Shown piece by piece: positions 9,194 through 17,874 of a DNA stretch of 64,000 nt. Position 1 is the stretch's first letter. The number at the start of each line of letters is the position of its first letter. The stretch is from positions 2,937,501 to 3,001,500 of the forward strand of contig NZ_JAPDUW010000001.1 of the NCBI RefSeq assembly GCF_026015295.1, read 5' to 3'. This DNA comes from Segatella copri (GTDB lineage Bacteria; Bacteroidota; Bacteroidia; Bacteroidales; Bacteroidaceae). The notes under the pieces are model-generated. The model was not told the origin of the DNA, ran no database searches, and saw only the letters and a list, made by a program, of their open reading frames with translations. Made by a program: the position numbers and the translations under genes.

Positions 9194-10440
9194 TCTCAGA
9201 GGTTTGGAGCACGTCGAAGCGCAACAAGCTCCGCACTTCGCTCACGGGATTTGCCGTTGCCTGGGGAATTTTCATGCTGATATTCCTGCTGGGCGCCGGC
9301 AACGGACTGATTAATGCCCAGTTGCAGCAAAGCACCCGATTCCTAGCCAACTCCATGCGAGTATTCCCGGGCGAAACCTCCAAGGCTTACAAGGGACTGA
9401 AGGAAGGCAGAAGCATCACGCTCAACGACAGGGACATCCTCATCAGCAACAAGACCTATGGTCAGTACGTGGATGATGTGGGTGGAAGACTGGAACAGTA
9501 TAACGTGAACATCAACTATGGCGATAATTATGTGGCAAGCCAGTCATTGGTGGGTGTGGCTCCTACGCATCCCAAAATCGACAAGACGGAGCTGATTGCC
9601 GGACGATTCATCAACGAAATCGATATGAAGGAGCAGCGCAAGAATGTGGTGCTGAGCCGAAGCCAGGCCAAGGAACTCTGCAAAGACTACCGTTCGCTGG
9701 TGGGCAAGAACGTAAAGATCAGCAATCTCAACTTCCAGGTGGTGGGAATCTACAAGGATGATGAATCGCGCAATAATACCGAAGCCTTCATCGCCTACTC
9801 CACCATAAAGACCATCTACGCCAAGGGCGATGATGCGGGAAGTCTGGAGTTTACCATCAAGAACCTGAAGACCAGGGAGGACAATAAGCAGTTTGAAAAG
9901 AACTACCGCGCCAGCATCAACAACAACCATCAGGCAGCACCTGATGACGAGCGAACCATCTGGCTCTGGAACCGATACATGGACAATATCCAGATGAACC
10001 AGGGAATCGCCATCATGCAGACGGCACTCTGGATAGTGGGTCTGTTCACCCTGCTGAGCGGAATCGTGGGCGTAAGCAACATCATGCTCATCACCGTGAA
10101 GGAGCGAACCCGAGAGTTTGGCGTAAGAAAAGCCATCGGAGCCAAGCCTTGGTCGATACTGAAGCTCATCATCACCGAGAGCATCATCATCACCTCGTTC
10201 TTCGGCTACATCGGAATGGTATGTGGCGTAGCGGCAAACGAAATCATGGATGCAACCATCGGCCACACCACCGTAGATACCGGACTGTTTAAAGCCGCTA
10301 TGTTTGTGAACCCTACGGTGGGCCTCGGCACCTGCATCGGCGCCACCATCACCATCGTCATCGCAGGCACCATCGCCGGACTCATCCCAGCCATCAAGGC
10401 TGCAAGAATCCGACCGATAGAGGCGCTGAGAGCGGAGTAA
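9151..10440 (+). CDS. MacB-like FtsX-family ABC permease 1
   Basis: The 429-residue permease has one N-terminal membrane helix (about 30-55, LTGFAVAWGIFMLIFLLGAG), a large periplasmic MacB-type core domain (about 60-270), and three C-terminal helices of the FtsX domain (about 290-420). The segments GVSNIMLITVKERTREFGVRKAIGA and IPAIKAARIRPIEALR are diagnostic. The start is set by the ATG at 9151 (9157 is also possible). Either way the first 14-16 residues are translated from the TTCACTC repeat and look unrelated to the family, whose conserved N-terminus begins at EVWSTSKRNK. Confidence 0.9.
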   Translation: MHMNSSLFTLHSSLLSEVWSTSKRNKLRTSLTGFAVAWGIFMLIFLLGAGNGLINAQLQQSTRFLANSMRVFPGETSKAYKGLKEGRSITLNDRDILISNKTYGQYVDDVGGRLEQYNVNINYGDNYVASQSLVGVAPTHPKIDKTELIAGRFINEIDMKEQRKNVVLSRSQAKELCKDYRSLVGKNVKISNLNFQVVGIYKDDESRNNTEAFIAYSTIKTIYAKGDDAGSLEFTIKNLKTREDNKQFEKNYRASINNNHQAAPDDERTIWLWNRYMDNIQMNQGIAIMQTALWIVGLFTLLSGIVGVSNIMLITVKERTREFGVRKAIGAKPWSILKLIITESIIITSFFGYIGMVCGVAANEIMDATIGHTTVDTGLFKAAMFVNPTVGLGTCIGATITIVIAGTIAGLIPAIKAARIRPIEALRAE

Positions 10441-10487
10441 TGCAAAATGTTGAATGCTAAGTGTTGAATGTTGAATTCATTCTTGCT

Positions 10488-10508
10488 TACACCTTATTAT
10501 ATATATAG
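10488..10508 (+). repeat. CACCTTATTATATA motif copy before permease 2
   Basis: TACACCTTATTATATATATA lies 8 bases before the ATG of the second permease, in sense orientation. The preceding 40 bases are another simple repeat of TGTTGAATG units. Confidence 0.65.
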
Positions 10509-10516
10509 AATAGGCT

Positions 10517-11764
10517 ATGCGATTAGATTTAGATACATATAAAGAGATTCTCGACACCATCACGAGGAACAAGAGCCGCAGTCTGCTTACGGGCTTCGGC
10601 GTGTTCTGGGGCGTGTTTATGCTCATCGCCCTGATGGGTGGCGGACAAGGACTGAAGGAGATGCTGCAAAACAACTTCACAGGCTTTGCCACCAACACCG
10701 CTATCATCTGGGCGCAGAACACCACCAAGCCCTACAAGGGATTCAACAAGGGGCGCTCCTGGCAGATGGAAGAGAAAGACCTGGACAGATTGCGCCACCA
10801 GGTGCCCGAACTCGATGTCATCACCCCGCTGCTCTTCGGCGGCAACAAGTCGGTGGTATTTGGCGACAAGAAATTCAGCGGCAGCACACAGGGCGTGAAT
10901 CCCGATTACGCACAGGTTTCTGCGCCACAGATGTTTTACGGCAGATACATCAACGAGATGGATGTGCGCCAGCAGCGCAAGGTTTGCGTCATCGGCAAAC
11001 AGATTTACAAGAATCTCTTTCCTGGCGGCGGTGATCCGTGCGGCAAGAGCGTAAGAGTAGACTCTACCTATTATATGGTGATAGGCGTAGATTACCGCTC
11101 GGGCAACGGCGTGAACTTCGGCGGTCGTGCCGATGAAACCATCACCTTGCCCCAATCGGTTTTGCGCAGCGCTTATAACCGGGGTAAGGCAGTAGACATC
11201 ATAGCCACCACCGGCAAACCGGGCGTAGTGATGAGCAGCATTGCCCAGCGGATGAGAGAAACCGTAGCAAGAGCCCACAGCATAGACCCTACGGACGAAA
11301 AGGGCATTATGGTGTTCAATACAGAAGTTCTCTTCCAGATGCTCGACAACCTGTTCAAGGGCGTCAACTTCCTCATCTGGCTGGTAGGCATCGGTACCCT
11401 TCTTGCCGGTGCCATCGGAGTTTCCAATATCATGATGGTAACGGTAAAGGAGCGAACCACCGAGATAGGCATCCGCCGAGCCATCGGAGCCACGCCTAAG
11501 ATGATACTCTCGCAAATCATCTCCGAGAGTATTCTCCTCACCCTGGTAGCCGGCATGAGCGGCATCCTCTTCGGCGTTGCCATCCTGCAGATGCTAGAAG
11601 TAGGAAGTACCACGGATGGCATTCTTACCGCCCACTTCCAGGTAGATTTCTGGACGGCCATCTCTTCAGCCATCCTCATCTGCATTCTCGGCGGCCTAGC
11701 CGGACTCGCCCCTGCATGGCGAGCCATGAGTATCAAACCGGTAGATGCAATGAGAGACGAATAG
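10517..11764 (+). CDS. MacB-like FtsX-family ABC permease 2
   Basis: The 415-residue permease is paralogous to the preceding one, with the same plan: N-terminal helix (LTGFGVFWGVFMLIALMGGG), periplasmic MacB core, and three C-terminal FtsX helices. Its diagnostic segments are GVSNIMMVTVKERTTEIGIRRAIGAT and APAWRAMSIKPVDAMR. Two different permeases with one ATPase suggest a heterodimeric transmembrane unit, unlike E. coli MacB, where ATPase and permease are fused and homodimeric. The gap of 76 bases to permease 1 holds simple repeats only. Confidence 0.92.
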   Translation: MRLDLDTYKEILDTITRNKSRSLLTGFGVFWGVFMLIALMGGGQGLKEMLQNNFTGFATNTAIIWAQNTTKPYKGFNKGRSWQMEEKDLDRLRHQVPELDVITPLLFGGNKSVVFGDKKFSGSTQGVNPDYAQVSAPQMFYGRYINEMDVRQQRKVCVIGKQIYKNLFPGGGDPCGKSVRVDSTYYMVIGVDYRSGNGVNFGGRADETITLPQSVLRSAYNRGKAVDIIATTGKPGVVMSSIAQRMRETVARAHSIDPTDEKGIMVFNTEVLFQMLDNLFKGVNFLIWLVGIGTLLAGAIGVSNIMMVTVKERTTEIGIRRAIGATPKMILSQIISESILLTLVAGMSGILFGVAILQMLEVGSTTDGILTAHFQVDFWTAISSAILICILGGLAGLAPAWRAMSIKPVDAMRDE

Positions 11765-11909
11765 GAGTGAAGAACGAAGAGTGAAGAGTGAAGAATTCAC
11801 TTGTCCTCTAAATGATAACTCCTGACAAATAATAATATTAACGAAATAAGAATGAAAGACGAAAGTAAAGCAATTGAATTCTTCACTCTTCGTTCTTCAC
11901 TCTTCACTT
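11765..11909. repeat. GAAGAGT inverted-repeat pair, second copy
   Basis: The left arm begins GAGTGAAGAACGAAGAGTG at 11765 and ends in GAATTC near 11800. The right arm (about 11877-11909) begins GAATTCTTCACTCTTCG. The arms are about 33 bases and could form a long hairpin in the polycistronic mRNA between permease 2 and the fusion protein. It resembles the pair at 9063-9193. Confidence 0.75.
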
Positions 11910-11920
11910 AAACTTACGAT

Positions 11921-13039
11921 ATGAAAAAGTATTCAAAGTTGATTGTTGCGGCGATTGTCGCCTTGATCTTCATCGGAACCTTCGTGTTCCTTTATGAGAA
12001 ATCGCAGCCTAAGCCTGTGGAGTATACTGAGTTTACTCCTAAGATGGCTGATGTTTTGAAAACTACCGTCATCACGGGCAAGATTGAGCCTCGCAACGAG
12101 GTGAGCGTAAAGCCTCAGATTAGCGGTATCATCACCGAGATTTGCAAAGAAGCGGGTGATTATGTTCAGGCGGGCGAGGTTATCGCCAAGGTAAAGGTGA
12201 TTCCAGATATGGGACAGCTCAGTTCGGCTCAGGCACGTGTGCGCCTTGCAGAAATCAACCTGAAACAGGCACAGGTGGATTATGGCCGTGAGGAACAGCT
12301 CTTCAAGAAACAGCTGGTCAGCGCCGATGAGTTTGATAAGGTAAAGCAGGCGATGAAACAGGCACGCGAGGAGGTTACCGCTGCCGAAGATGCTCTCCAA
12401 GTGGTGCGTGATGGTGTAAGCAAGAGCAATGCCAGCGCCTCTTCCACCCTCATCCGTTCTACCATCTCGGGCATTATCCTCGATATTCCGGTCAAGGTGG
12501 GTAACTCGGTGATTCTTGCCAACACTTTCAACGATGGTACTACCATCGCCAGTGTAGCCAACATGAACGACCTCATCTTCCGTGGCAATATAGATGAAAC
12601 CGAAGTGGGAAGTCTCGTTACAGGAATGCCGATGAAGATTACCATCGGAGCCTTGCAGAACCTCAACTTCGAGGCTAACCTGGAATATATCTCTCCTAAG
12701 GCTGTAGAAAACAATGGTGCTAACCAGTTTGAGGTAAAGGCAGCCATCCGCTCTACCAAGGGCGGCAAGATCCGTTCTGGTTACAGCGCCAATGCCGAGA
12801 TTGTACTGGCAAAGGCTACCCATGTACTCACCGTTCCGGAAAGTGCCATCGAGTTTAGCGGCGATTCTACCTTTGTATATATCATAAAAGGTAGCGGCAA
12901 GAAGAAGACTTATGAGCGCAAACAGGTAACCACCGGTTTGAGCGATGGAGTAAATATAGAAATCAAGAAGGGTCTGGGTCTCAAAGACAAGGTTCGCGGT
13001 CCTCAGGTAATAGCAGAAAATAAGGATGATGACGAATAG
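11921..13039 (+). CDS. Membrane-fusion (HlyD/MacA-type) efflux adaptor
   Basis: The 372-residue periplasmic adaptor is anchored by one N-terminal helix (about 7-25). A split lipoyl-type domain follows (GKIEPRNEVSVKPQISGIITEI with GDYVQAGEVIAKV, and later RSTISGIILDIPVKVGNSV). A coiled-coil hairpin lies between them (about 98-165, rich in Gln, Ala and Glu), then a beta-barrel and a membrane-proximal domain. It connects the ABC permeases to an outer-membrane channel. It is last in the operon and its stop codon lies within the terminator hairpin. Confidence 0.92.
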   Translation: MKKYSKLIVAAIVALIFIGTFVFLYEKSQPKPVEYTEFTPKMADVLKTTVITGKIEPRNEVSVKPQISGIITEICKEAGDYVQAGEVIAKVKVIPDMGQLSSAQARVRLAEINLKQAQVDYGREEQLFKKQLVSADEFDKVKQAMKQAREEVTAAEDALQVVRDGVSKSNASASSTLIRSTISGIILDIPVKVGNSVILANTFNDGTTIASVANMNDLIFRGNIDETEVGSLVTGMPMKITIGALQNLNFEANLEYISPKAVENNGANQFEVKAAIRSTKGGKIRSGYSANAEIVLAKATHVLTVPESAIEFSGDSTFVYIIKGSGKKKTYERKQVTTGLSDGVNIEIKKGLGLKDKVRGPQVIAENKDDDE

Positions 13040-13060
13040 TCATCATCCTTATTCTTTTTT
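13022..13060. terminator. Bidirectional terminator between efflux operon and nagB
   Basis: AAGGATGATGAC (13022-13033), loop GAATA, GTCATCATCCTT (13039-13050), then ATTCTTTTTT. The stop codon of the fusion-protein gene falls in the loop and stem. It separates convergent genes. Confidence 0.88.
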
Positions 13061-13076
13061 ATAGGCATCAGATAAC

Positions 13077-13868
13077 TTAGATGTTATCCTTTTCAATATC
13101 CTTGAAGTAGCGGTAAGTACCCACCTTCAGTTCATCGCAGGCAATCTCATCACAAACGATGATGCCATGCTGGTGCTGCTGCAGAGCGCTGATGGTCCAA
13201 GCCTGGGTAACAGGGCCTTCGATGGCAGCCTGCAGGGCGCGGGCCTTGTTATGACCATTGCAGAGAATCATTACCTCTCGGGCAGCCATCACGGTACCCA
13301 CACCTACGGTCAGAGCCAGACTAGGTACCTTCTCAGGATCATTATCGAAGAAACGGGAGTTGGCAATCTTTGTATCTGTAGTGAGCGTCTTTACTCGTGT
13401 GCGGGAGGTAAGAGAAGAGAATGGCTCGTTGAAAGCGATATGGCCATCAGGACCGATACCACCGATAAAGAGGTCAATGCCACCCGCTTCTTCTATCATC
13501 TGCTCATAATGACGGCACTCCTCTTCCAGATTCTCGGCATTACCGTTCAGAATATGAATATTCTCCTTAGGGCAGTCGATATGATTGAAGAGATTGGTAG
13601 CCATGAAAGAGTGATAGCTCTCAGGATGAGATTCCGGCAAACCTACATATTCATCCATATTGAAGGTGATGACATGCTTGAACGAAACCTTGCCTTCTTT
13701 TACCGCCTTTACCAGGTTGGCATACATGCCCTGAGGTGAAGAACCGGTTGGCAAACCCAGAACAAAAGGACGTTCAGCAGTTGGTTGAAATCTGTTAATT
13801 GTTTCAACTACATGATCAGCTGCCCACTTTGACAGCTTCTCATAATCTTTTTCGATAATAACACGCAT
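13077..13868 (-). CDS. nagB: Glucosamine-6-phosphate deaminase
   Basis: The 263-residue cytoplasmic enzyme converts glucosamine-6-phosphate to fructose-6-phosphate and ammonia, the last step of amino-sugar catabolism. Length and motifs match NagB: phosphate loop [12 protein letters not shown] (38-49), FNMDEY with D72, and [11 protein letters not shown] with D141, H143 and E148, which line up with the E. coli catalytic residues. The allosteric C-terminal tail is present but short. No nagA is adjacent. It is convergent with the efflux operon. Confidence 0.96.
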   Translation of the reverse strand: MRVIIEKDYEKLSKWAADHVVETINRFQPTAERPFVLGLPTGSSPQGMYANLVKAVKEGKVSFKHVITFNMDEYVGLPESHPESYHSFMATNLFNHIDCPKENIHILNGNAENLEEECRHYEQMIEEAGGIDLFIGGIGPDGHIAFNEPFSSLTSRTRVKTLTTDTKIANSRFFDNDPEKVPSLALTVGVGTVMAAREVMILCNGHNKARALQAAIEGPVTQAWTISALQQHQHGIIVCDEIACDELKVGTYRYFKDIEKDNI

Positions 13869-13953
13869 AATCTATTTCTTATTGTTTAGTTGTAAAATTC
13901 AGGAAACAAAAATAATAAAAATCTGTTTCATTACCGCTAAAAGATGGCAAAAA

Positions 13954-14406
13954 TTATATTTTTTTACAGTTTGCGGTATCTACTTCTTCATAGCCCTCCT
14001 GCTCTACATATTCATCAAAACCGATGCTGATATCGGCGCCATTCTGCTCGAAGAGACGCAGTAATTTCTGCTGCATATCGGGTGCGATGAGGATGGCGCC
14101 GCGCTTCGCCTTGCAATAGGTGCTTTCGCTGATATAGGGCGAAAAGTGCCAGAAATGAGGCGTATTGGCAGAAGGTATCGTGCCGAACATGCGGCGGAAT
14201 CCGCGTGCCATGCGTATAATCTTCTTCTGAAGACGATAGGCGCAGCCCTGCTCGCTGCAGGCTATACGGTCCGGGTTCAGAATACTGAACACCTTCTCCG
14301 ACTTACGCAACTTCTGATAACGCTCAAAACGAGCACAAAGGTGATGTACCGGGCACGCCTCCTTGAGACATACCGTATCAATGGAATGGATTGAAATATT
14401 GTTCAT
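13954..14406 (-). CDS. DUF6078-like small cysteine-containing protein
   Basis: This is a 150-residue protein of unknown function. Features that recall the Bacteroidota DUF6078 family are an N-terminal C-x4-C-x5-C cluster (VCLKEACPVHHLC), the stretch VFSILNPDRIACSEQGCAYR, a YCKAKRG segment and a C-terminal FDEYVEQEGY. The ATG at 14406 is preferred over an upstream in-frame start near 14502 because the upstream residues are unlike the family. A zinc-binding or regulatory role could be guessed from the cysteines, but nothing shows it. Confidence 0.7.
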   Translation of the reverse strand: MNNISIHSIDTVCLKEACPVHHLCARFERYQKLRKSEKVFSILNPDRIACSEQGCAYRLQKKIIRMARGFRRMFGTIPSANTPHFWHFSPYISESTYCKAKRGAILIAPDMQQKLLRLFEQNGADISIGFDEYVEQEGYEEVDTANCKKI

Positions 14407-14589
14407 GTTCTTTATTTTTTTAGTTGGATAAATAATTTTTTCTTCGAAAGATTGAGAGGCTGTTATCAGCAAATAGCCAACTGGCGAGCCACAGACAGCC
14501 AACTAGCCGCTATGAGAACAGTGGGCTGTTCTAGTCAGACAGCTATCGGAAAAGCCTGAGAAAGAATTTTAAGAAAGGAACTGCGAAAA

Positions 14590-14694
14590 ACTCTTCACTC
14601 TTCACCTAACCCCCGGAAATGCCGATAAACAAAGGGGATTCGAGGGGTGAAGAGTTGTTTCTCACTCTTCACCCACTCTTCACCACTCTTCACC
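14590..14694 (-). repeat. 105-bp interspersed repeat, copy A (inverted)
   Basis: On the minus strand it runs from GGTGAAGAGTGGTGAAGAGT at 14694 through a centre holding TTTGTTTATCGGCATTTCC to GGTGAAGAGTGAAGAGT at 14590. The same order and length recur at 16036-16140 (105 bases) and 34867-34970 (104 bases), both on the plus strand. It fills most of the gap between the DUF6078 gene and the VirE-like gene. The rest of 14407-14716 shows only short direct repeats of a GCCAACT type. Confidence 0.85.
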
Positions 14695-14716
14695 CATCTG
14701 CCGCTTAGCTATATTT

Positions 14717-15982
14717 TCAGATTCTTACAAGCAGATAGGCCTGACCCTTCTTGGTATGCTTCATCTTGCACCCCAGGAGTTTGAGCGACTGGCCTATGCG
14801 AATCTTGGTACTCAGATTACTGATCAGCATCGGAAATCTTTCGTGCAGAACCTCGAAAACATCCGAACAGATGAGCCATTCGCCCGTTTCATTATCTTCA
14901 GGAACACGGAAGCAGCTCTTCAGCATCGACTCAAAATCATCTACCTTGAAGAAAGGAAGATTGCACTTCTGGATACGGTCCACCTCGGCATTGGTAAACC
15001 AGTAAGGCGTCTTCTTATGGCAAAGCTCATACATAACTTGTGCATAGAGCTGGTCATAAATGATGGGTGAACCGTTGTCGATATATTCACCTGCCGGAAT
15101 GTGCAGACAGACGAATCGGCGGCTACCCGTAGGGTCGCAGAGCGGATGCTCATCATTGGTGGTTGCCAGGAAGGAAGCGTAACGCGGACGGTCATCCTGA
15201 CACTTGCCGAAGATAGGGCGCCCGTTCACCTTCACCTTCGAAAGCATCTGCTTCAGCTTGCCCTGCTGCGATGGTCCCATATTCGCAAACTCATCTATGT
15301 TGACAAAGAGATTATGAGTGAGCGCCATCTCGGAGTCAAACTTATTGGCAAAGTTGATGTGGTCGAGGAAATACTGTCGCAGATGATCCGGCAGCAGGCG
15401 ATAGGCGAAGGTACTCTTGCCGCAACCCTGCTTGCCGATAAGCACAGGAGTGGTTTCGTTGCCATGAAACATATCCATCTGCAACCAGTGGGCAACAGAC
15501 GAACGGAGCCAGGTGGCGCACCATCCCAACTGTTCACTTGTAAGCCCCGGAATCCTGCCAAAGAGTTCAGCCACATGGTTCTTACCATCCCATTCAGGCA
15601 GGTTTTCGAGATATTCCCTGATAGGGTCAAACTCCGGAACCTCTTCAGAACGTACGAACTCCTCAATATCCTGTCGGGGCGACTTCTTACCTCCTACACC
15701 CAACCGTTTGGCGTGACGGACGATGGAATTGAAAGCCTCCGGAGTCAGCACCTTCCAGGTTGAGTCAGAAGATTCCTCCTCTTCCCCACCGGTTTCCGGT
15801 TCCTCTTCTACGGGCTCCTCAGTTTCGTCCTCATTCTTTGAGAGAGTGAAATACTCGGTTTTACCACTTAGCACATTTCTACGGAAGAGATAATACTCAT
15901 CGAGAAAACTCTCAACAAGAGAGAGTGCTGAAATTTCGTTTGTCATCTTATCTGATGACGATAAAGCTGTAACTTTGTTCAT
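14717..15982 (-). CDS. VirE/VapE-like P-loop protein (primase-helicase type)
   Basis: The 421-residue protein has an acidic low-complexity stretch (about 50-75). A VirE/VapE-type P-loop domain follows: WDGKNHVAELF near 131, Walker A GKQGCGKST (183-191), Walker B LFVNIDEF (225-232), and FLATTNDEHPL with GSRRFVCL, a sensor and Arg-finger like region. The C-terminal 80 residues resemble a winged-helix domain. Such proteins are typical of phage, plasmid and integrated-element replication modules and of many Bacteroidota genomes. It lacks an attached primase domain. It is bracketed by inverted 105-bp repeats (14590-14694, 16036-16140) and has its own promoter at 16190-16221. Confidence 0.82.
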   Translation of the reverse strand: MNKVTALSSSDKMTNEISALSLVESFLDEYYLFRRNVLSGKTEYFTLSKNEDETEEPVEEEPETGGEEEESSDSTWKVLTPEAFNSIVRHAKRLGVGGKKSPRQDIEEFVRSEEVPEFDPIREYLENLPEWDGKNHVAELFGRIPGLTSEQLGWCATWLRSSVAHWLQMDMFHGNETTPVLIGKQGCGKSTFAYRLLPDHLRQYFLDHINFANKFDSEMALTHNLFVNIDEFANMGPSQQGKLKQMLSKVKVNGRPIFGKCQDDRPRYASFLATTNDEHPLCDPTGSRRFVCLHIPAGEYIDNGSPIIYDQLYAQVMYELCHKKTPYWFTNAEVDRIQKCNLPFFKVDDFESMLKSCFRVPEDNETGEWLICSDVFEVLHERFPMLISNLSTKIRIGQSLKLLGCKMKHTKKGQAYLLVRI

Positions 15983-16020
15983 ATATTAATTTTTTTAGTT
16001 AATAATAATCATCTTTTAGC

Positions 16021-16035
16021 CCTTATATATAATAA
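16021..16035. repeat. CACCTTATTATATA motif copy joined to 105-bp repeat B
   Basis: CCTTATATATAATAAGGTG, a near palindrome (16021-16039), shares its last bases with the first GGTG of the 105-bp repeat. In the sense of the VirE-like gene it lies in the 5' leader, about 40 bases before the start. Confidence 0.65.
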
Positions 16036-16140
16036 GGTGAAGAGTGGTGAAGAGTGGGTGAAGAGTTGTCTCTATCTCTTCACCCCCCGAAACCCCTCTG
16101 TTTATGGGCATTTCCGGGCTTCAGGTGAAGAGTGAAGAGT
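16036..16140 (+). repeat. 105-bp interspersed repeat, copy B
   Basis: It begins GGTGAAGAGTGGTGAAGAGT, carries CTGTTTATGGGCATTTCC in the centre and ends AGGTGAAGAGTGAAGAGT. It is inverted relative to copy A, so the VirE-like gene sits between two copies with their GGTGAAGAGTGG heads facing inward. Confidence 0.85.
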
Positions 16141-16189
16141 TTCAGCTCATTCATGGCTCAGCATTTCGCCGCTCTTTCGTTTTCGATGG

Positions 16190-16221
16190 CAAAGTTAATA
16201 CTTCCCTTCGCCGATTCCAAA
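16190..16221 (-). promoter_or_regulatory. Promoter of the VirE-like gene
   Basis: On the minus strand: TTTG (16218-16221), exactly 20 bases, TAACTTTG (16190-16197). The transcript starts near 16183 and has a leader of about 200 bases that includes repeat B and the palindromic motif. Confidence 0.75.
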
Positions 16222-16322
16222 TTTTCCCCGCCACCTTCCCGCTACTTTTCTGAAATCAGGGAAGAAACAAGGGGGCTACGGGGAAAAGTATGGGGAAAAA
16301 AGAGGAAAAACAGATGCATATC

Positions 16323-16354
16323 CTTGCATAATCCGAAAATAAATCTTACCTTTG
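16323..16354 (+). promoter_or_regulatory. Promoter of the 460-residue hypothetical gene
   Basis: CTTG (16323-16326; one mismatch to TTTG), a 20-base spacer, TACCTTTG (16347-16354). It is divergent from the VirE promoter, about 100 bases away. The rest of the 15983-16387 gap carries only the repeats and motif listed separately. Confidence 0.7.
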
Positions 16355-16387
16355 TGGCAAAACTTATTTTCTTAAAACAGACTGACA

Positions 16388-17770
16388 ATGAATGAAGATA
16401 AAGATGAAATAGAATTCAGCTACGAAGTCTTCGACCGACAGCTCGACAACTTCTGCCGAATGCTCAGCATTCTGGTAGATGCATGGGAAGATTACAGTCC
16501 GCAGGAACTGACCTTCGATATCCGTTCGCTCTGCACCAAAGCCACCCGGCTCTGCTATATGGCAGAGAAAGATATGGTGCTGCAGCACAACGACATAGCC
16601 AAGCAGCGAAAGGAGCAGAACGAAACCCATGAAGTAAGCATCAGCATCATCGTAATGCAGAAGTTTACACCCCTGATGGCGCATATCATGGAAGACTTGA
16701 AAAAGGGAAAACAGATAGAAGGAAAACGGATGAAAGTGGCACCGCTGGATATGACCCGCATCCTGCCGAAACTCAACGATTTTTTTGAAACCGATGAACT
16801 GGGCAAAGGAAGTACTATCGATGTAAACGAAGTAACCAAACTCCAGAAAGAACTGTTACGCCAGGTAAAACCCACTCATATCCCCGGCGTAAAACCCGTA
16901 GAGCGCCTTTGGAATCTCTTCCAGCTATACAGCATGGCATGTTATCTGATGCTCCACTTCCGCCAGCTGAGCCATTTCACCAACCTCGCCATGAGCGAAG
17001 AGCAGACCACCCGCCTCTTCGAAATGTCGCTACAGGAATATCAGGAAGAACCAAAGGGCATCAGCGACATAGACCGATACTTTACAACCCTGGAATATGA
17101 TAACAACGGAAAGCAACTCTCCGTCAGCCAATTGCTGGAAGTAAGAAAAACGCTAAAAGACGAGGTACCGGAAAATCTGCGCCTCGACTTTATGAAATAT
17201 ATAAGAGACACCCAACTGCTGGGCGCCCAGCTTGCCCACGTCAATTTTACAGCACAAGAATATCTCAAGCTGGTATCAGCCACCGTAAAATGGCACATCA
17301 TCGAGCAGGAAATCTACGATTTGGAACATCCCGAAGGCATTCCGGAAACCCTTCCCAACGAGGTTTTCTACAAAGTAAAAGACGGCAAATACATCGACAT
17401 GCAGAATCTGAAGGCTCAGATAGCCAATATGTTGAAATTTGTTACCCGCAAGAACCATTGGTTCTGCGTATGGTGTGTATTGAATCACAACTGCATGCTT
17501 CAGGACAACCAGAACTTCGAAGCCTTTGCCACCCAGATGATGACTCCCGAATGGTTTGGCGACATCGACGATTATCTCCATTTCTCAGGCGACAATCTGC
17601 GCGACTACCGCCGTTATTTCTCAGAGATAGATTATCCGCAATGGGAGGAAAAGAAGTTTAAGGAAATCAAGGACCTTTACAACATGACGAAATGGTCAGA
17701 CAAGCTCCTCAGCAAATTCCAGCATCTCTGCATCACGATGAATGGTGTGTTTGATAAGAAAAGCCTCTGA
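16388..17770 (+). CDS. Hypothetical protein, 460 residues
   Basis: I do not recognise this family. The protein is soluble, without signal peptide or membrane helix, and predicted to be largely alpha-helical, with charged heptad-like stretches (about 85-150). The second half has aromatic-rich segments such as KNHWFCVWCVLNHNC and EWFGDIDDYLHFSGDNLRDYRRYF. Cysteines are scattered (no CxxC pair series). Codon use resembles the neighbours. It is read divergently from the VirE-like gene and followed by a strong bidirectional terminator, so it is a single-gene unit. The consensus promoter and intact frame suggest a real, expressed gene. Confidence 0.75.
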   Translation: MNEDKDEIEFSYEVFDRQLDNFCRMLSILVDAWEDYSPQELTFDIRSLCTKATRLCYMAEKDMVLQHNDIAKQRKEQNETHEVSISIIVMQKFTPLMAHIMEDLKKGKQIEGKRMKVAPLDMTRILPKLNDFFETDELGKGSTIDVNEVTKLQKELLRQVKPTHIPGVKPVERLWNLFQLYSMACYLMLHFRQLSHFTNLAMSEEQTTRLFEMSLQEYQEEPKGISDIDRYFTTLEYDNNGKQLSVSQLLEVRKTLKDEVPENLRLDFMKYIRDTQLLGAQLAHVNFTAQEYLKLVSATVKWHIIEQEIYDLEHPEGIPETLPNEVFYKVKDGKYIDMQNLKAQIANMLKFVTRKNHWFCVWCVLNHNCMLQDNQNFEAFATQMMTPEWFGDIDDYLHFSGDNLRDYRRYFSEIDYPQWEEKKFKEIKDLYNMTKWSDKLLSKFQHLCITMNGVFDKKSL

Positions 17771-17801
17771 TTCAGGCTTGTTTTATGCATAAAAAACAGC
17801 T

Positions 17802-17870
17802 TTTAAATACCTGATTTACAAAATAATATTAAAAGTTCACAAGTTTGTGGTCCACAACCTTGTGAACTTT
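17802..17870. terminator. Bidirectional terminator; 69-bp unit duplicated at 22400
   Basis: AAAAGTTCACAAG (17831-17843) pairs with CTTGTGAACTTT (17859-17870), and an inner GTGG/CCAC extends the hairpin. It lies between two convergent genes. The 69 bases from TTTAAATACCTGATTTAC onward recur at 22400-22468 with only two differences seen. Confidence 0.85.
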
Positions 17871-17874
17871 ATTT

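Noticed and set aside
9544..11515. Several antisense frames of 190-330 codons in the efflux operon
   Set aside because: They mirror well-conserved MacB-like genes and arise from codon bias in GC-richer genes; their products are His/Val-rich without motifs.
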